Shown piece after piece: positions 18,572-27,819 of a stretch of DNA of 64,000 bases; the first letter of the stretch is position 1; each line of letters begins with the position of its first letter. The stretch lies in the NCBI RefSeq assembly GCF_022669055.1, contig NZ_JAJMLW010000002.1, positions 310,001-374,000 on the forward strand, written 5' to 3'. The stretch is from Adlercreutzia faecimuris. GTDB taxonomy: Bacteria > Actinomycetota > Coriobacteriia > Coriobacteriales > Eggerthellaceae. The notes beneath the pieces are model-generated. The model ran no database searches. It had not been told where the DNA came from and worked only from the letters and a program-made list of their open reading frames with translations. The translations under genes were made by a program, and so were the position numbers.

Positions 18572-19780
18572 CTACGACTCGTCGAGGTCGGCGTGCACGC
18601 CGCAGTAGCGGCTCCCCTCGCGGGCGTGGTTGCGGCAGCGGGTGCCGTCCTCGGCCACGTAGGCGCACGTCTCGTCCTCGGCGGGCTCGTCCTCGTCGAT
18701 GAGGATGTTCTCGGATGCCATCGGCTCGCCCGCGAAGCTCGCGGACTTGATGTCGATGTGCCAGCCGGTCAGGCGCGCGGCCAGGCGCGCGTTCTGGCCC
18801 TCCTTGCCGATGGCCAGCGACAGCTGGTCGTCGGGCACCACGACGGTGGCGTAGTGGTTGTCCTCGTCGATGGAGACGTGGGACACCTTGGCCGGCGACA
18901 GCGCGTTGGCCACGTAGGCGGCCGGGTCGTCGTTCCACTGGATGACGTCGACGCGCTCGTTGCGCAGCTCCTCGACGACCATGCGCACGCGGCTGCCCTT
19001 GGGGCCGACGCAGGCGCCCACCGGGTCGAGGTTGTCCTCGCGCGACGCGACGGCCACCTTCGAGCGGGCGCCGGGCTCGCGGGCGATGGACTTGATCTCC
19101 ACCATGCCGTCGTAGATCTCGGGCACCTCGATCTCGAAGAGCCGGCGGATGAGGTCGGGGTGGGTGCGCGACACCACGATGGGCGGGCGCGCCTGCTCGC
19201 CGCGGGCGCGGGGCGCGTCGGAGGAGGGGTCGCGCACGTCGATGATGAGCACCTTGAGGCGCTGGTTGTGGCGGTAGTGCTCGCCCGCGGGGCGCTCGTT
19301 GCGCTCGCCGGCGGAGCGCTTCACGTCGTAGTGGGGCAGCTCGGCCTCCACGCCGTCGCGAATCTTGATGATGGTGAAGTCCGGGGTACCCTGGAGCACG
19401 GTGCCGGTGACCAGGTCGCCCACGCGGCCCGCGAACTCCTCGTAGATGGACTGGCGGCCGGCCTCGCGCACGATCGACGCGATGACGCCCTTGGCGTTCT
19501 GGGCCGCGATGCGGCTCACGTCGGCCGGGGTCACGTCGCGCTCCTCGAACTCGGCGTACTCGCCGGTCTCCTCGTCGGGCTCGCCGACGGGCACCAGCTC
19601 GTAGACGTAGATCTTGCCCGTCTGGCGGTCGATGGTCACCCGGGCGTCCCACTCCAGGTCCAAGATGCGCTCATAGCTCTTGGCCAGGGACTGCTCCAGG
19701 CGCTCGATCAGGTAGAACTCGTCGATCTTGCGCTCGTGGGCGAGGGCCTGCAAGGCCTCGATCAGTTCGGATGTTGCCAC
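18572..19780 (-). CDS. nusA: Transcription termination/antitermination factor NusA with a Cys/His tail
   Basis: 402 residues from GTG at 19780, chosen because AGGAAG precedes it; the longer frame lacks a ribosome-binding site. The N-terminal RNA-polymerase-binding domain is followed by S1 (about 125-200) and two KH domains ([34 protein letters not shown]). It regulates pausing, termination and rRNA antitermination. Unusual: after the KH domains a short tail ends in C-x9-C-x10-C-x2-H ([11 protein letters not shown]...YCGVH), resembling a small zinc-binding motif known as a stand-alone or accessory module elsewhere. No acidic AR repeats are present. Confidence 0.97.
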   Translation of the reverse strand: MATSELIEALQALAHERKIDEFYLIERLEQSLAKSYERILDLEWDARVTIDRQTGKIYVYELVPVGEPDEETGEYAEFEERDVTPADVSRIAAQNAKGVIASIVREAGRQSIYEEFAGRVGDLVTGTVLQGTPDFTIIKIRDGVEAELPHYDVKRSAGERNERPAGEHYRHNQRLKVLIIDVRDPSSDAPRARGEQARPPIVVSRTHPDLIRRLFEIEVPEIYDGMVEIKSIAREPGARSKVAVASREDNLDPVGACVGPKGSRVRMVVEELRNERVDVIQWNDDPAAYVANALSPAKVSHVSIDEDNHYATVVVPDDQLSLAIGKEGQNARLAARLTGWHIDIKSASFAGEPMASENILIDEDEPAEDETCAYVAEDGTRCRNHAREGSRYCGVHADLDES

Positions 19781-19796
19781 GTCTTCGCTTCCTTTC

Positions 19797-20267
19797 CTAA
19801 GAGCCGAAGTCGATCGTGCCCTTGACGTGGGCACGCTTGATGCCTTCCAGCGGCAGCGCCACGCGCTCGCCGTCGACCAGCAGGATGACGTCGCCGCCCT
19901 CCATGCCGGCCAGCTCGCCGGTCCACGACGAGCGGCCCCCGACCGGGGCCGCCGTCTTGACGGCGGCCTGCTCGCCGGCGAACCGCGCGAAGTGCTCGGC
20001 GGTGCGCAGCGGGCGGTCGATGCCGGGCGAGGACACCTCCAGGGTGTAGGCGCCGGGGAACGGGTCGATCTCGTCCATGATGTCGTTGATCCACGCCTGC
20101 GAGCTCGACAGCACGTCGAAGCTCACGCCGTCGGGATGGTCGACGTAGACGCGGATGGTGGGCGCCTTCCGGGCGCCGGCCACCTCCACCGTGACTATCT
20201 CGACGCCCTCCTGGGCGGCGCGGGGCTCGAGCGCGTCGAGCAGCTTTGCCTCCGTGGCCGTGAGCAC
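19797..20267 (-). CDS. rimP: Ribosome maturation factor RimP
   Basis: 156 residues from GTG at 20267; AGGAGG is 4 bp before it. Needed for 30S subunit maturation. Family motifs: VEIVTVEVAGARKAPTIRVY and YTLEVSSPGIDRPLRTAEHF, then the SH3-like C-terminal domain. First gene of the rimP-nusA-rnpM-infB-rbfA-nrnA-truB-ribF operon. Confidence 0.96.
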   Translation of the reverse strand: MLTATEAKLLDALEPRAAQEGVEIVTVEVAGARKAPTIRVYVDHPDGVSFDVLSSSQAWINDIMDEIDPFPGAYTLEVSSPGIDRPLRTAEHFARFAGEQAAVKTAAPVGGRSSWTGELAGMEGGDVILLVDGERVALPLEGIKRAHVKGTIDFGS

Positions 20268-20307
20268 CGGTCCTCCTTGCCGTGTCGTCTTCCTGCCGCG
20301 CGCGATC

Positions 20308-20368
20308 GGGCCTAACAACAAAAGAAAGCGGGACAGGCCCACTTTCTCCGGTAAAAGCGAAAGTTGTT
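20308..20368 (-). other. Candidate structured leader of the rimP operon
   Basis: Three complementary 6-mer pairs are visible: AACAAC/GTTGTT (20363-20368 with 20314-20319), ACTTTC/GAAAGT (20359-20364 with 20341-20346) and GGGCCT/AGGCCC (20335-20340 with 20308-20313). The first and third cross each other, so they could be alternative folds or a pseudoknot. It lies within the inferred 5' leader. Six-base stems can occur by chance. Confidence 0.35.
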
Positions 20369-20395
20369 CGGCGCCGAAAGCGCTCAGTGCGAGCA

Positions 20396-20404
20396 TTTAT
20401 ACCA
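20396..20404 (-). promoter_or_regulatory. Extended -10 promoter of the rimP operon
   Basis: TGG-TATAAA on the minus strand (extended -10 form), giving a leader of about 120 nt before the rimP GTG. No clear -35 element. Confidence 0.6.
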
Positions 20405-20562
20405 CATTATTCGGCGAATGGCTAGGGGGACGGCCTGATATTCGCGAGAAATCGCCGGGAGGGGACGGCCCGCCGCGGATGCACGGCGCCCCCCCCCGAC
20501 GCGACGACGGCCCCGCGCGGTGCTTCCTACAGCTGGGCGCAGCCTCGGTGACGGCTCGGTAC

Positions 20563-20596
20563 GGGGGCGGCGGGGCGGCGGGGCGGCGCCTATGAT
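20563..20596 (+). promoter_or_regulatory. G-rich tandem repeat next to a -10 box (VIT gene)
   Basis: Three tandem GGGGCGGC-type units (20563-20588) directly precede a TATGAT -10 box (20591-20596), about 40 bp before the start codon. The G-runs could form a quadruplex. No -35 consensus is visible. The rest of 20405-20635 holds a C9 run (20489-20497) but no gene. Confidence 0.45.
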
Positions 20597-20635
20597 GAGG
20601 TCAGGGATCTCGACAGACGAGACGAGGAGATGGCC

Positions 20636-21574
20636 ATGACCTCCCGAAACGACAATGCGAGCACCACTCCGACGAAGCCCGCCCCGACGGTCGACCCGGC
20701 GTCCCTCGACGAGGGGGAGCGGGCCGCCATCGCGGCCTACCAGGCCTCCGTCGCCACCGAGGCGGCGGCCTACCGGCTCATGGCCGGGCGCGTCGCCGAC
20801 GACGCCAACCGCGCCACCCTCGAGCGCATCGCCGACGAGAAGGACGCCGACGCCGCCGTGTGGACGCCCTACACCGGCGCCGAGCCGAGCCCCGCGATGG
20901 GCCGGGCGCGCCGCTACGCGCGGCTCGCCCGCGTGCTCGGCTTCACCTTCGCCGTGAAGCTGATGGACCGCCAGAAGCGCGAGCTGCGCCGCGGGGCCCG
21001 GGCGCTCGCGGCCCGCGTGCCCGAGGTGGCCCGCGTCGAGGCCGACGAGGAGCGGCGCGGCCGCGAGCTCATGGGGATGCTCGACGAGCGGCTGCTGTCC
21101 TACGTGGGCGCCATGGTGCTCGGCATGAACGACGCGGTGGTGGAGATAACCGGCACGCTCGCCGGCCTCACGCTCGCCATGCAGAACACGCGCCTCATCG
21201 CGCTGTCGGGCCTCATCACCGGCATCGCGGCGACGCTGTCGATGGCGGCGAGCGAGTACCTGGCCGCCAAGAGCGACGGGCGCCCCGACGCCAAGCGCGC
21301 CTGCGCCTACACCGGCGGCGCCTACGCGCTCACCGTGGTGCTGCTGCTCATCCCCTACCTCGTGCTGCCCGACGGGATGTACCTCGCTGCCATGGCCATC
21401 ATGCTGGCCGTGGTGGTGCTCATCCTGGCGGCGTTCAACTTCTACACCTCGGTGGCCCAGGACCTCCCCTTCAGGAAGCGCTTCGCCCAGATGTGCGCCA
21501 TATCGCTCGGCGTGGCGGCGCTGTCGTTCTTCCTCGGTCTGTTCTGCAAGATCGTCCTGGGCGTGGACGTGTAG
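20636..21574 (+). CDS. VIT1/CCC1-family metal transporter with an N-terminal ferritin-like domain
   Basis: 312 residues from ATG at 20636 (GAGGAG is 6 bp before it; the ATG at 20630 abuts the GAGGAG). Residues about 20-150 form a rubrerythrin/ferritin-like helical domain. Residues about 155-312 are a five-helix VIT/CCC1 transporter domain, starting YVGAMVLGMNDAVVEITGTLAGL and continuing SGLITGIAATLSMAASEYLAAKS. MbfA-type fusions like this export iron or manganese. Odd: the two ExxH diiron motifs are altered (Ala71 and Arg141 stand where His is expected), so the ferroxidase site may be lost. Followed by a strong hairpin. Confidence 0.88.
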   Translation: MTSRNDNASTTPTKPAPTVDPASLDEGERAAIAAYQASVATEAAAYRLMAGRVADDANRATLERIADEKDADAAVWTPYTGAEPSPAMGRARRYARLARVLGFTFAVKLMDRQKRELRRGARALAARVPEVARVEADEERRGRELMGMLDERLLSYVGAMVLGMNDAVVEITGTLAGLTLAMQNTRLIALSGLITGIAATLSMAASEYLAAKSDGRPDAKRACAYTGGAYALTVVLLLIPYLVLPDGMYLAAMAIMLAVVVLILAAFNFYTSVAQDLPFRKRFAQMCAISLGVAALSFFLGLFCKIVLGVDV

Positions 21575-21581
21575 GAAACGC

Positions 21582-21616
21582 GGAGGGGGCGCCGCGGCCT
21601 GCGCGGCGCCCCCTCC
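21582..21616. terminator. Hairpin after the VIT gene
   Basis: Perfect 15-bp arms (21582-21596 and 21602-21616) with a 5-nt loop, between the convergent VIT and purC genes; could end transcripts from both sides. Only TT follows, so no true U-tract. Confidence 0.6.
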
Positions 21617-21657
21617 TTCGGCGGGCGCGCCGTCGCGCGCCCCTCATGCCCGGGATC

Positions 21658-22338
21658 CTAGGCGAAGAACAGCTTCGAGAGCGTCATCGGGTCAATGTAC
21701 TCCCCGTCCTTGTAGACGCGCATGTTGCCCGAGGCGATCTCGTCGATGAGGATGACCTCGCCGTCGGAGTCGTAGCCGAACTCGAACTTGATGTCGTAGA
21801 GGACGAGGCCCTTCTCCGCCAGGTCGTCGGCGACGATCTGGGTGATCTTCTGGGTCATGTCCTTCAGCGCGTCGTACTGCTCGCCGGTCATGATGCCCAG
21901 CACGATCAGGCCGTCCTTGGTGACCAGCGGGTCGCCCAGCTCATCGTTCTTGAAGGTGGTCTCGACATAGGCGGGCAGGTCGGCGCCCTCCTCGATGTAC
22001 TGGCCGTAGCGGCGGTAGAACGAGCCCACGGCCTTGTGGCGGCAGATGACCTCGAGGCCGTCGCCGAACACCTTGGCCGGCAGCACCTCCATGGTGGTGT
22101 CGTCGAGGTCGGCGGACACGTAGTGGGTGCGGATGCCCGCGGCGTTGATCTTCTCGAAGAAGTAGATGGACATGCGCAGGTTCACGTCGCCGACGCCCTC
22201 GATGGTCAGCCCCACGGAGTTCTCGCCCGGATCGAACACGCCGTCCTTGCCCGTGCAGTCGTCCTTGAACTTCAGCAGGTAGTTGCCGTTCTCGAGGGCG
22301 AACACGTCCTTGGTCTTACCGGAGTACACAGGTTCCAT
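21658..22338 (-). CDS. purC: Phosphoribosylaminoimidazole-succinocarboxamide synthase
   Basis: 226 residues from ATG at 22338 (AAAGGA before it). Joins CAIR and aspartate with ATP in purine synthesis. Motifs: YSGKTKDVF at the N-terminus, [25 protein letters not shown] and [16 protein letters not shown]. It stands alone, away from other pur genes. Confidence 0.96.
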   Translation of the reverse strand: MEPVYSGKTKDVFALENGNYLLKFKDDCTGKDGVFDPGENSVGLTIEGVGDVNLRMSIYFFEKINAAGIRTHYVSADLDDTTMEVLPAKVFGDGLEVICRHKAVGSFYRRYGQYIEEGADLPAYVETTFKNDELGDPLVTKDGLIVLGIMTGEQYDALKDMTQKITQIVADDLAEKGLVLYDIKFEFGYDSDGEVILIDEIASGNMRVYKDGEYIDPMTLSKLFFA

Positions 22339-22393
22339 CTTCAATCCTTTCGGGCTCGCGGGCCGCATCGGCGGACCGGGGTTCAACCGTGCT

Positions 22394-22423
22394 AGTGTAC
22401 CGCGCGCGAAAACCCCCGCACAA
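22394..22423 (-). promoter_or_regulatory. Candidate promoter of purC
   Basis: TTGTGC (22418-22423) and TACACT (22394-22399) on the minus strand, 18 bp apart, about 55 bp before the start codon. Confidence 0.5.
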
Positions 22424-22483
22424 CGCCTAATGCCCCCGAAGCGGAATTTTTACGGCTTGTTAACAGTGGCCCCCACCCCCCAG

Positions 22484-22506
22484 CCCCCTCCCCGCGGGGG
22501 AGGGGG
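22484..22506. terminator. C/G palindrome downstream of the acyl-CoA synthetase gene
   Basis: CCCCCTCCCC and GGGGAGGGGG arms with a 3-nt loop, 60 bp after the acyl-CoA synthetase stop. It resembles the REP-like C/G hairpins found between genes in many GC-rich genomes. Confidence 0.5.
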
Positions 22507-22566
22507 TGAGCGAGAGGGAGGGAAGGCGCCACCCCCTGGAAGAACAGACGTGAGGGCGGGGGTCTC

Positions 22567-24252
22567 CTACCTCACGCCCGCGAGCTCGGCGGCCATCTCG
22601 CGGAGCTTGAACTTCTGCACCTTCATGGAGGGCGTCATGGGGAAGTCGTCCACGAAGAAGACGCGCTTGGGCACCTTGTAGCGCGCGATGCGCGGGATGG
22701 CCCACTCGCGCACGTCGTCCTCGGTCATGTCCTCGTAGCCGGGGCGCGTGCGGATGAAGGCGCCCACGATCTCGCCGTACTTCTCGTCCGGGATGCCCAC
22801 CACCTGGGCGTCGAGCACGCCGGGCATGGTGAGCAGGAAGTTCTCGACCTCGAGCGGGTAGATGTTCTCGCCGCCGCGGATGATCATGTCCTTGATGCGG
22901 CCGGTGACGCGGTAGTAGCCGTCCTCGTCCACCATGCCCAGATCGCCGGAGTGCAGGTAGCCGTCGGCGTCGATGGCCTCGGCCGTGGCCTCGGGCATCT
23001 TGTAGTAGCCCTTCATGACGTTGTAGCCCTTGCAGCACAGCTCGCCGGGCTCCCCCACCCCGCAGATGTGGCCGTCGGCCGGGTCGATGACGCGCACGTC
23101 CACGGGCGGGTGGGCGCGGCCCACCGTCTCGCACTTGTGCTCGATGTCGTCGTCGGCCGAGGTCTGGGTGAACACGGGGCTCGTCTCGGTGAGCCCGTAG
23201 CAGATGGTGACGTCGGTCATGTTCATGCGGTCCATGACCTCGCGCATGGTCTCGGGCGGGCAGGGGCTGCCGGCCATGATGCCCGTGCGCATGTGCGACA
23301 GGTCGAAGCTGTCGAAGTCGGGGTGGTTGAGCTCGGCGATGAACATGGTGGGCACGCCGTAGACGGCGGTCGCCTTCTCCTTGTGGAGCGCCTGGAGCAC
23401 GAGCCCCGCGTCGAAGTCCTCCACGATGATCATGGTGGAGCGGTGCGTGAGGTTGGCCATGACGCCGAGCACGCAGCCGAAGCAGTGGAAGAACGGCACC
23501 GGCAGGCACACGCGGTCGTCGGGCCCGAGCTTCTGCCCCTCGCCGATGTAGAAGCCGTTGTTCAGGATGTTGCGGTGGGTGAGCATGACGCCCTTGGGGA
23601 AGCCCGTCGTGCCGGACGTGTACTGCATCATCACCACGTCGTTGTTGTCGAACTGGCGGGTGGCCCACTCCAGGTCGGAGTCGGGGCGGTGCTGGCCGAG
23701 CAGGATGAGCTCGGGCACGCTGTAGAAGCCGCGGTGCTTCTCGGGCCCCATGTAGATGAGGTTCTCGAGGCAGGGGTACTCCTCGGAGCGGAGGAACCCG
23801 CGCTGGCACTCGAGGGACTCGGGCACCAGGTCGCGGATGATCTGCAGGTAGTCGACGTCGCGGTAGGCGTCGATGATGCAGAGCGCCTTCATGTCCGACT
23901 GCTTGAGCACGTAGTCGATCTCGTGGCTCTTGTAGATGGGGTTCACCGTGACCATGACGATGCCCGCCTTGGCGGTGGCGTACATGAAGGTGAGCCAGTC
24001 GGGGATGTTGCGCGCCCACACGCCCAGGTGGTCGCCCGGCTTCATGCCGATGGACAGCAGCCCCTTGGCCAGGGCGTCGGTGCGCTCGTCGAAGTCGCGG
24101 TAGGTCCAGCGCAGGTCGCGGTCGGGGTAGACGACGAACTCGTGGTCGGGGTCTACGGCCACCTGCTGCTTGAGGTAGGCCCCGATGGTGAGCTCGGAGT
24201 GCAGGGGGTAGTCCTGGTCGCCCGGGACGGGCACGCGGTTCTCGTCGGTCAT
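22567..24252 (-). CDS. Acyl-CoA synthetase (AMP-forming)
   Basis: 561 residues. ANL-superfamily ligase that activates a carboxylic acid as acyl-AMP and transfers it to CoA. Motifs: P-loop-like [11 protein letters not shown] (about 210), [18 protein letters not shown] and the hinge [15 protein letters not shown]; the C-terminal catalytic Lys region is [22 protein letters not shown]. Closest in style to medium/long-chain fatty acyl-CoA ligases; the true substrate is unknown. Directly follows the XRE-cupin regulator by 12 bp, so it is probably in its operon and perhaps under its control. Confidence 0.92.
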   Translation of the reverse strand: MTDENRVPVPGDQDYPLHSELTIGAYLKQQVAVDPDHEFVVYPDRDLRWTYRDFDERTDALAKGLLSIGMKPGDHLGVWARNIPDWLTFMYATAKAGIVMVTVNPIYKSHEIDYVLKQSDMKALCIIDAYRDVDYLQIIRDLVPESLECQRGFLRSEEYPCLENLIYMGPEKHRGFYSVPELILLGQHRPDSDLEWATRQFDNNDVVMMQYTSGTTGFPKGVMLTHRNILNNGFYIGEGQKLGPDDRVCLPVPFFHCFGCVLGVMANLTHRSTMIIVEDFDAGLVLQALHKEKATAVYGVPTMFIAELNHPDFDSFDLSHMRTGIMAGSPCPPETMREVMDRMNMTDVTICYGLTETSPVFTQTSADDDIEHKCETVGRAHPPVDVRVIDPADGHICGVGEPGELCCKGYNVMKGYYKMPEATAEAIDADGYLHSGDLGMVDEDGYYRVTGRIKDMIIRGGENIYPLEVENFLLTMPGVLDAQVVGIPDEKYGEIVGAFIRTRPGYEDMTEDDVREWAIPRIARYKVPKRVFFVDDFPMTPSMKVQKFKLREMAAELAGVR

Positions 24253-24264
24253 TCCGCCCTCCCC

Positions 24265-24843
24265 CTAGAACGGCGTGTACACGCAGGCCAGGAACTTGGC
24301 GTTCTGCCCGTCGTGGGCGCGCACCTGGTGCGGGACGATGGAGTCGTAGTAGATGCTCTCGCCCGGGTGCAGCACGAACACCTCGTTGCCGTACTCGATC
24401 TCGATGCAGCCCTCCATGCCGTAGAGCCACTCCTCGCCCTCGTGGCTGTCGAGCTTGTGGGTGGTCTCGCCGGAGGGCGTGACGGTGATGACGAAGGGGT
24501 CCATGTGGCGCGAGGGGCGCCCGGCCGCCAGGCTGAAGTAGCTCAGGTCGCCGGCGTCGCTGGCGGTCTGGAGGGCCTTGACGCGCTCGACCTCGGCCAT
24601 CTGCTCGCCGTCGATGTAGGCCGGCCCGAAGGCCTCGTCGTCGTCCATGAGGGTGCCCAGGCGCACGCCGAGGGCGCGGGTGATCTTGATGAGCGGCGCG
24701 AGCGAGGGCGGCACCTCGCCGGCCTCGAGCTTCTCGATGACCTCCACGTCGCACTGGCAGCGGTCGGCCAGATCCTGGGCCGAGAGGTGGTGCGCCGTGC
24801 GCAGCGTGGTGATCTTGCGTCCCAGCTTGTTGTCTTCTGCCAT
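24265..24843 (-). CDS. XRE-family regulator with C-terminal cupin domain
   Basis: 192 residues from ATG at 24843, after GGAGGAGGT. Helix-turn-helix at about 8-62 (LGRKITTLRTAHHLSAQDLA...EVIEKLEAGEVPPSLA). Cupin_2 sensor domain at about 110-190 (SHEGEEWLYGMEGCIEIEYG...LHPGESIYYDSIVPHQV). Such regulators sense small molecules and usually control the adjacent metabolic gene, here the acyl-CoA synthetase. Confidence 0.9.
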   Translation of the reverse strand: MAEDNKLGRKITTLRTAHHLSAQDLADRCQCDVEVIEKLEAGEVPPSLAPLIKITRALGVRLGTLMDDDEAFGPAYIDGEQMAEVERVKALQTASDAGDLSYFSLAAGRPSRHMDPFVITVTPSGETTHKLDSHEGEEWLYGMEGCIEIEYGNEVFVLHPGESIYYDSIVPHQVRAHDGQNAKFLACVYTPF

Positions 24844-24935
24844 GGGATACCTCCTCCGTGAAAAAGCGTATTCGGAAATGATAGCGGAAAAGGAGGAGGC
24901 GGGAAGGCGAGATCGGGGGGCGGCCCGGCCGGGCC

Positions 24936-26195
24936 TCAGGCCGCCCTGCGCGCCCGCCGGGCGGCGGCGCGGCGCTGCAGGGCGTCGACGCACTGGGCCA
25001 CGGCGGCGTCGCCGGTGACGTTGACCGTGGTGCGCGCCATGTCGAGGATGCGGTCGACGCCGGCCACGAGCGCCACGCCCTCGACCGGCAGCCCCACCGA
25101 CTGGAGCACCATGGCGAGCATGATCATGCCCGACCCGGGCACGCCGGCGGTGCCGATGGAGGCGAGCACGCTCGTCAGCACCACGGTGAGCTGCTGGCCG
25201 AGCGTGAGCTCGACGCCGAACACCTGGGCGATGAAGATGGCACACACGCCCTGGTAGATGGCCGTGCCGTCCATGTTGATGGTGGCGCCGAGCGGCAGCA
25301 CGAAGGAGTACACCTCCTTGGACACGCCCATCTTCTCGGCGCATTCCATGTTGAGCGGCAGCGAGCCCACCGAGGACGCCGACGCGAAGGCGAAGCCGAT
25401 GACGGGCAGCTCGCCTCTGAGGAAGCCGAGCGGGCTTCGGCGCGCCAGGGCCTTGACGAGCGCCGAGTAGACGACGGTGATCTGGCAGGCCATGGCCACG
25501 TAGGCCACCGCCACCAGCCACGCCAGCGGCAGCAGCACGTCGGGGCCGTTGGCGGCGATGACCGGCGCGATGAGCCCGAACACCCCGATGGGCGCCACCA
25601 GCAGGATGCCGCGCATGATCTGGATGCACACCTCCGACATCGCCTCGACGAAGTCCACGACGACGCGCGCCTTGGGGCCGGCCGCGATGATGCCGAACCC
25701 GAAGACCACCGCGATGACGATGACCTGGAGCATGGTGGCGTCGGCCATGGGCTGGAAGAAGTTGGAGGGGAAGATGCCCACGATGGTGTCGATGAGGGAG
25801 GGCGCGGCCTGGGCCTCGTAGGCCAGCTCGCCGGAGTCGAGCGAGTAGCCGGCGCCCACGTTCATCACGTTGGCGAAGACGAGGCCGAGGGTCACCGCGC
25901 AGGCGGTGGTGGCCAGGTAGAGCAGGATGGTCTTGCCGCCGATGGCCCCCACCTTGCGCACGTCCTGGAGCGACACCACCCCGGCGATGATGGAGAACAG
26001 CACGAGCGGCACCACGATCATCTTGATGAGGTTGAGGAAGATGGTGCCGAGGGGCTTGACGTAGGTCTCGGCCACCTCGGGCGCGCCCTGGAGGCCGAGA
26101 CCGGCCAGGATGCCCAGGACGAGCGCGATGAATATCCAGGTGGTGAGCGACAGGCGGCGGTACCAGCGCCGGGGCGCGGCGGTGCTCTCGGCCAT
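24936..26195 (-). CDS. Dicarboxylate/amino acid:cation symporter (DAACS family)
   Basis: 419 residues from ATG at 26195. Eight-helix plus two-hairpin GltPh fold, importing glutamate, aspartate or C4-dicarboxylates with H+ or Na+. Motifs: the serine-rich hairpin SASSVGSLP, the NMDGT core in GATINMDGTAIYQG and, in HP2, GTAGVPGSGMIML; the substrate-binding Arg/Asp helix reads VDRILDMARTTVNVTGD. It follows leuA by 14 bp on the same strand. Substrate not determinable here. Confidence 0.93.
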   Translation of the reverse strand: MAESTAAPRRWYRRLSLTTWIFIALVLGILAGLGLQGAPEVAETYVKPLGTIFLNLIKMIVVPLVLFSIIAGVVSLQDVRKVGAIGGKTILLYLATTACAVTLGLVFANVMNVGAGYSLDSGELAYEAQAAPSLIDTIVGIFPSNFFQPMADATMLQVIVIAVVFGFGIIAAGPKARVVVDFVEAMSEVCIQIMRGILLVAPIGVFGLIAPVIAANGPDVLLPLAWLVAVAYVAMACQITVVYSALVKALARRSPLGFLRGELPVIGFAFASASSVGSLPLNMECAEKMGVSKEVYSFVLPLGATINMDGTAIYQGVCAIFIAQVFGVELTLGQQLTVVLTSVLASIGTAGVPGSGMIMLAMVLQSVGLPVEGVALVAGVDRILDMARTTVNVTGDAAVAQCVDALQRRAAARRARRAA

Positions 26196-26209
26196 GGGGC
26201 GCGGCTCCC

Positions 26210-27730
26210 CTAGCGCTTGCCCGCCAGCAGGCGGTTCAGGGCGTTGAGGTAGGCCTTGGTCGACGACACGATGATGTCGGCGTCGGCGCCGCGGCCGGTG
26301 TAGACCTCGCCGCCGGCCGCCTTCACGCGCACCGTCACCTCGCCGAGCGCGTCGATGCCGCGCGTGACCGAGCTCACCGTGAACTCCGTCAGGTCGTTGG
26401 GCATCTTGACGATGCGGTCGACCGCCTTGTAGACGGCGTCGATGGGGCCGGTGCCGTGCTCGCAGACGGTCACCTCCACCCCCTCGGGGTCGGCCAGGGT
26501 GAGGGTGGCCGTGGGCTTGAGCGGGAACCCGCAGCTCACCTGCACGCCGCGGAGCGTGTAGAGGGCGTCCTCCTCGCGGCCGCGCTCGTTGACCAGGCTC
26601 TCGAGGTCCTCGTCGTAGACCTCCTTCTTCTTGTCGGCCAGGTTGAGGAAGGCCTCGTAGACCTGGTCGAGCTCCTCGCCCTCGAAGGCGTAGCCGAGCT
26701 CCTCCAGGCGGTGGCGCAGCGCCGCGTGCCCGCTGCGGGCCGTCAGCACGATCTGGCTCGTGCCGGCGCCCACGTCGGCCGGGTCGATGATCTCGTAGGT
26801 GTCGCGCTTCTTGAGCACGCCGTCCTGGTGGATGCCGGAGGAGTGCGCGAAGGCGTTGGCGCCCACGATGGCCTTGTTGGCCTGGACGCCCATGCCGGTG
26901 ATGGAGCTGACGAGCCGGCTCGCCTTGGTGAACTCGCGGGCGTTGACGTCGGTGTGGGCGTCGAGCTCGTCGCCGTGCATCCGCACGCCCATGACGACCT
27001 CCTCCATGGCGGTGTTGCCCGCCCGCTCGCCCAGGCCGTTGATGGTGCACTCCACCTGGGTGGCGCCGGCGCGCACGCCGGCCAGCGCGAGCGCCGTGGC
27101 CATGCCCAGGTCGTTGTGGCAGTGGACCGACACGGTGACGTCCTCGATGCCGCGGACGTGCGCCATGAGGTAGGCGATGCGCTCGCCGAACTCCTCGGGC
27201 AGCGAGTAGCCCGTGGTGTCGGGGATGTTGACCACCGTGGCGCCGGCGTCGACGACGGCCTGGATGACGCGGGCGAGGAAGGCGTAGTCGGAGCGGCCGG
27301 CGTCCTCGGCGTAGAACTGCACGTCGTCGACGTAGCCCTTGGCGTGGCGCACGGCGGCCACGGCGCGCTCGACGCACTCGTCCTCGGTGATGCGCAGCTT
27401 GTCGGCCAGATGCGAGGGGCTCACGCCGATGCCGGTGTGGATGCGGGGGCGCCTGGCGTAGCGCAGGGCGTCGGCGGCCACGTCGATGTCGCGCGCGATG
27501 GCGCGGGTGAGGGCGCAGACCACCGCGTCGTCGCCGGCCAGCTCGGCGATGCGGCGCACGCTCTCGAAGTCGCCGGGGCTCGAGATGGGGAAGCCCGCCT
27601 CGATCACGTCCACGTTCAGGCGCAGGAGCTCGCGGGCGATGACGAGCTTCTCCTCGGTGTTCATGGAGGCGCCGGGCGACTGCTCGCCGTCGCGCAGCGT
27701 GGTGTCGAAGATGTGGATCTTGCGGGTCAT
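26210..27730 (-). CDS. leuA: 2-isopropylmalate synthase
   Basis: 506 residues. First committed step of leucine synthesis (acetyl-CoA + 2-ketoisovalerate). N-terminal DRE-TIM barrel with [26 protein letters not shown] and [28 protein letters not shown]-terminal LeuA regulatory dimer domain (about 385-500), which usually gives leucine feedback. Length is normal for the long form. Followed by the DAACS symporter; serA lies 89 bp upstream on the same strand. Confidence 0.97.
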   Translation of the reverse strand: MTRKIHIFDTTLRDGEQSPGASMNTEEKLVIARELLRLNVDVIEAGFPISSPGDFESVRRIAELAGDDAVVCALTRAIARDIDVAADALRYARRPRIHTGIGVSPSHLADKLRITEDECVERAVAAVRHAKGYVDDVQFYAEDAGRSDYAFLARVIQAVVDAGATVVNIPDTTGYSLPEEFGERIAYLMAHVRGIEDVTVSVHCHNDLGMATALALAGVRAGATQVECTINGLGERAGNTAMEEVVMGVRMHGDELDAHTDVNAREFTKASRLVSSITGMGVQANKAIVGANAFAHSSGIHQDGVLKKRDTYEIIDPADVGAGTSQIVLTARSGHAALRHRLEELGYAFEGEELDQVYEAFLNLADKKKEVYDEDLESLVNERGREEDALYTLRGVQVSCGFPLKPTATLTLADPEGVEVTVCEHGTGPIDAVYKAVDRIVKMPNDLTEFTVSSVTRGIDALGEVTVRVKAAGGEVYTGRGADADIIVSSTKAYLNALNRLLAGKR

Positions 27731-27819
27731 GGGGCCTTCCTCTCCTTGCTTGCTCGCCCGTCCGGCCGGGGCTCCGGCCGATCGGGCCAGGATAGCCCCC
27801 GTATGTTAAGGGGTGGTTT

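Noticed and set aside
20489-20497. C9 run as a second phase-variable tract
   Set aside because: It is intergenic, not placed in a promoter spacer, and runs of this length are expected by chance at this GC content.
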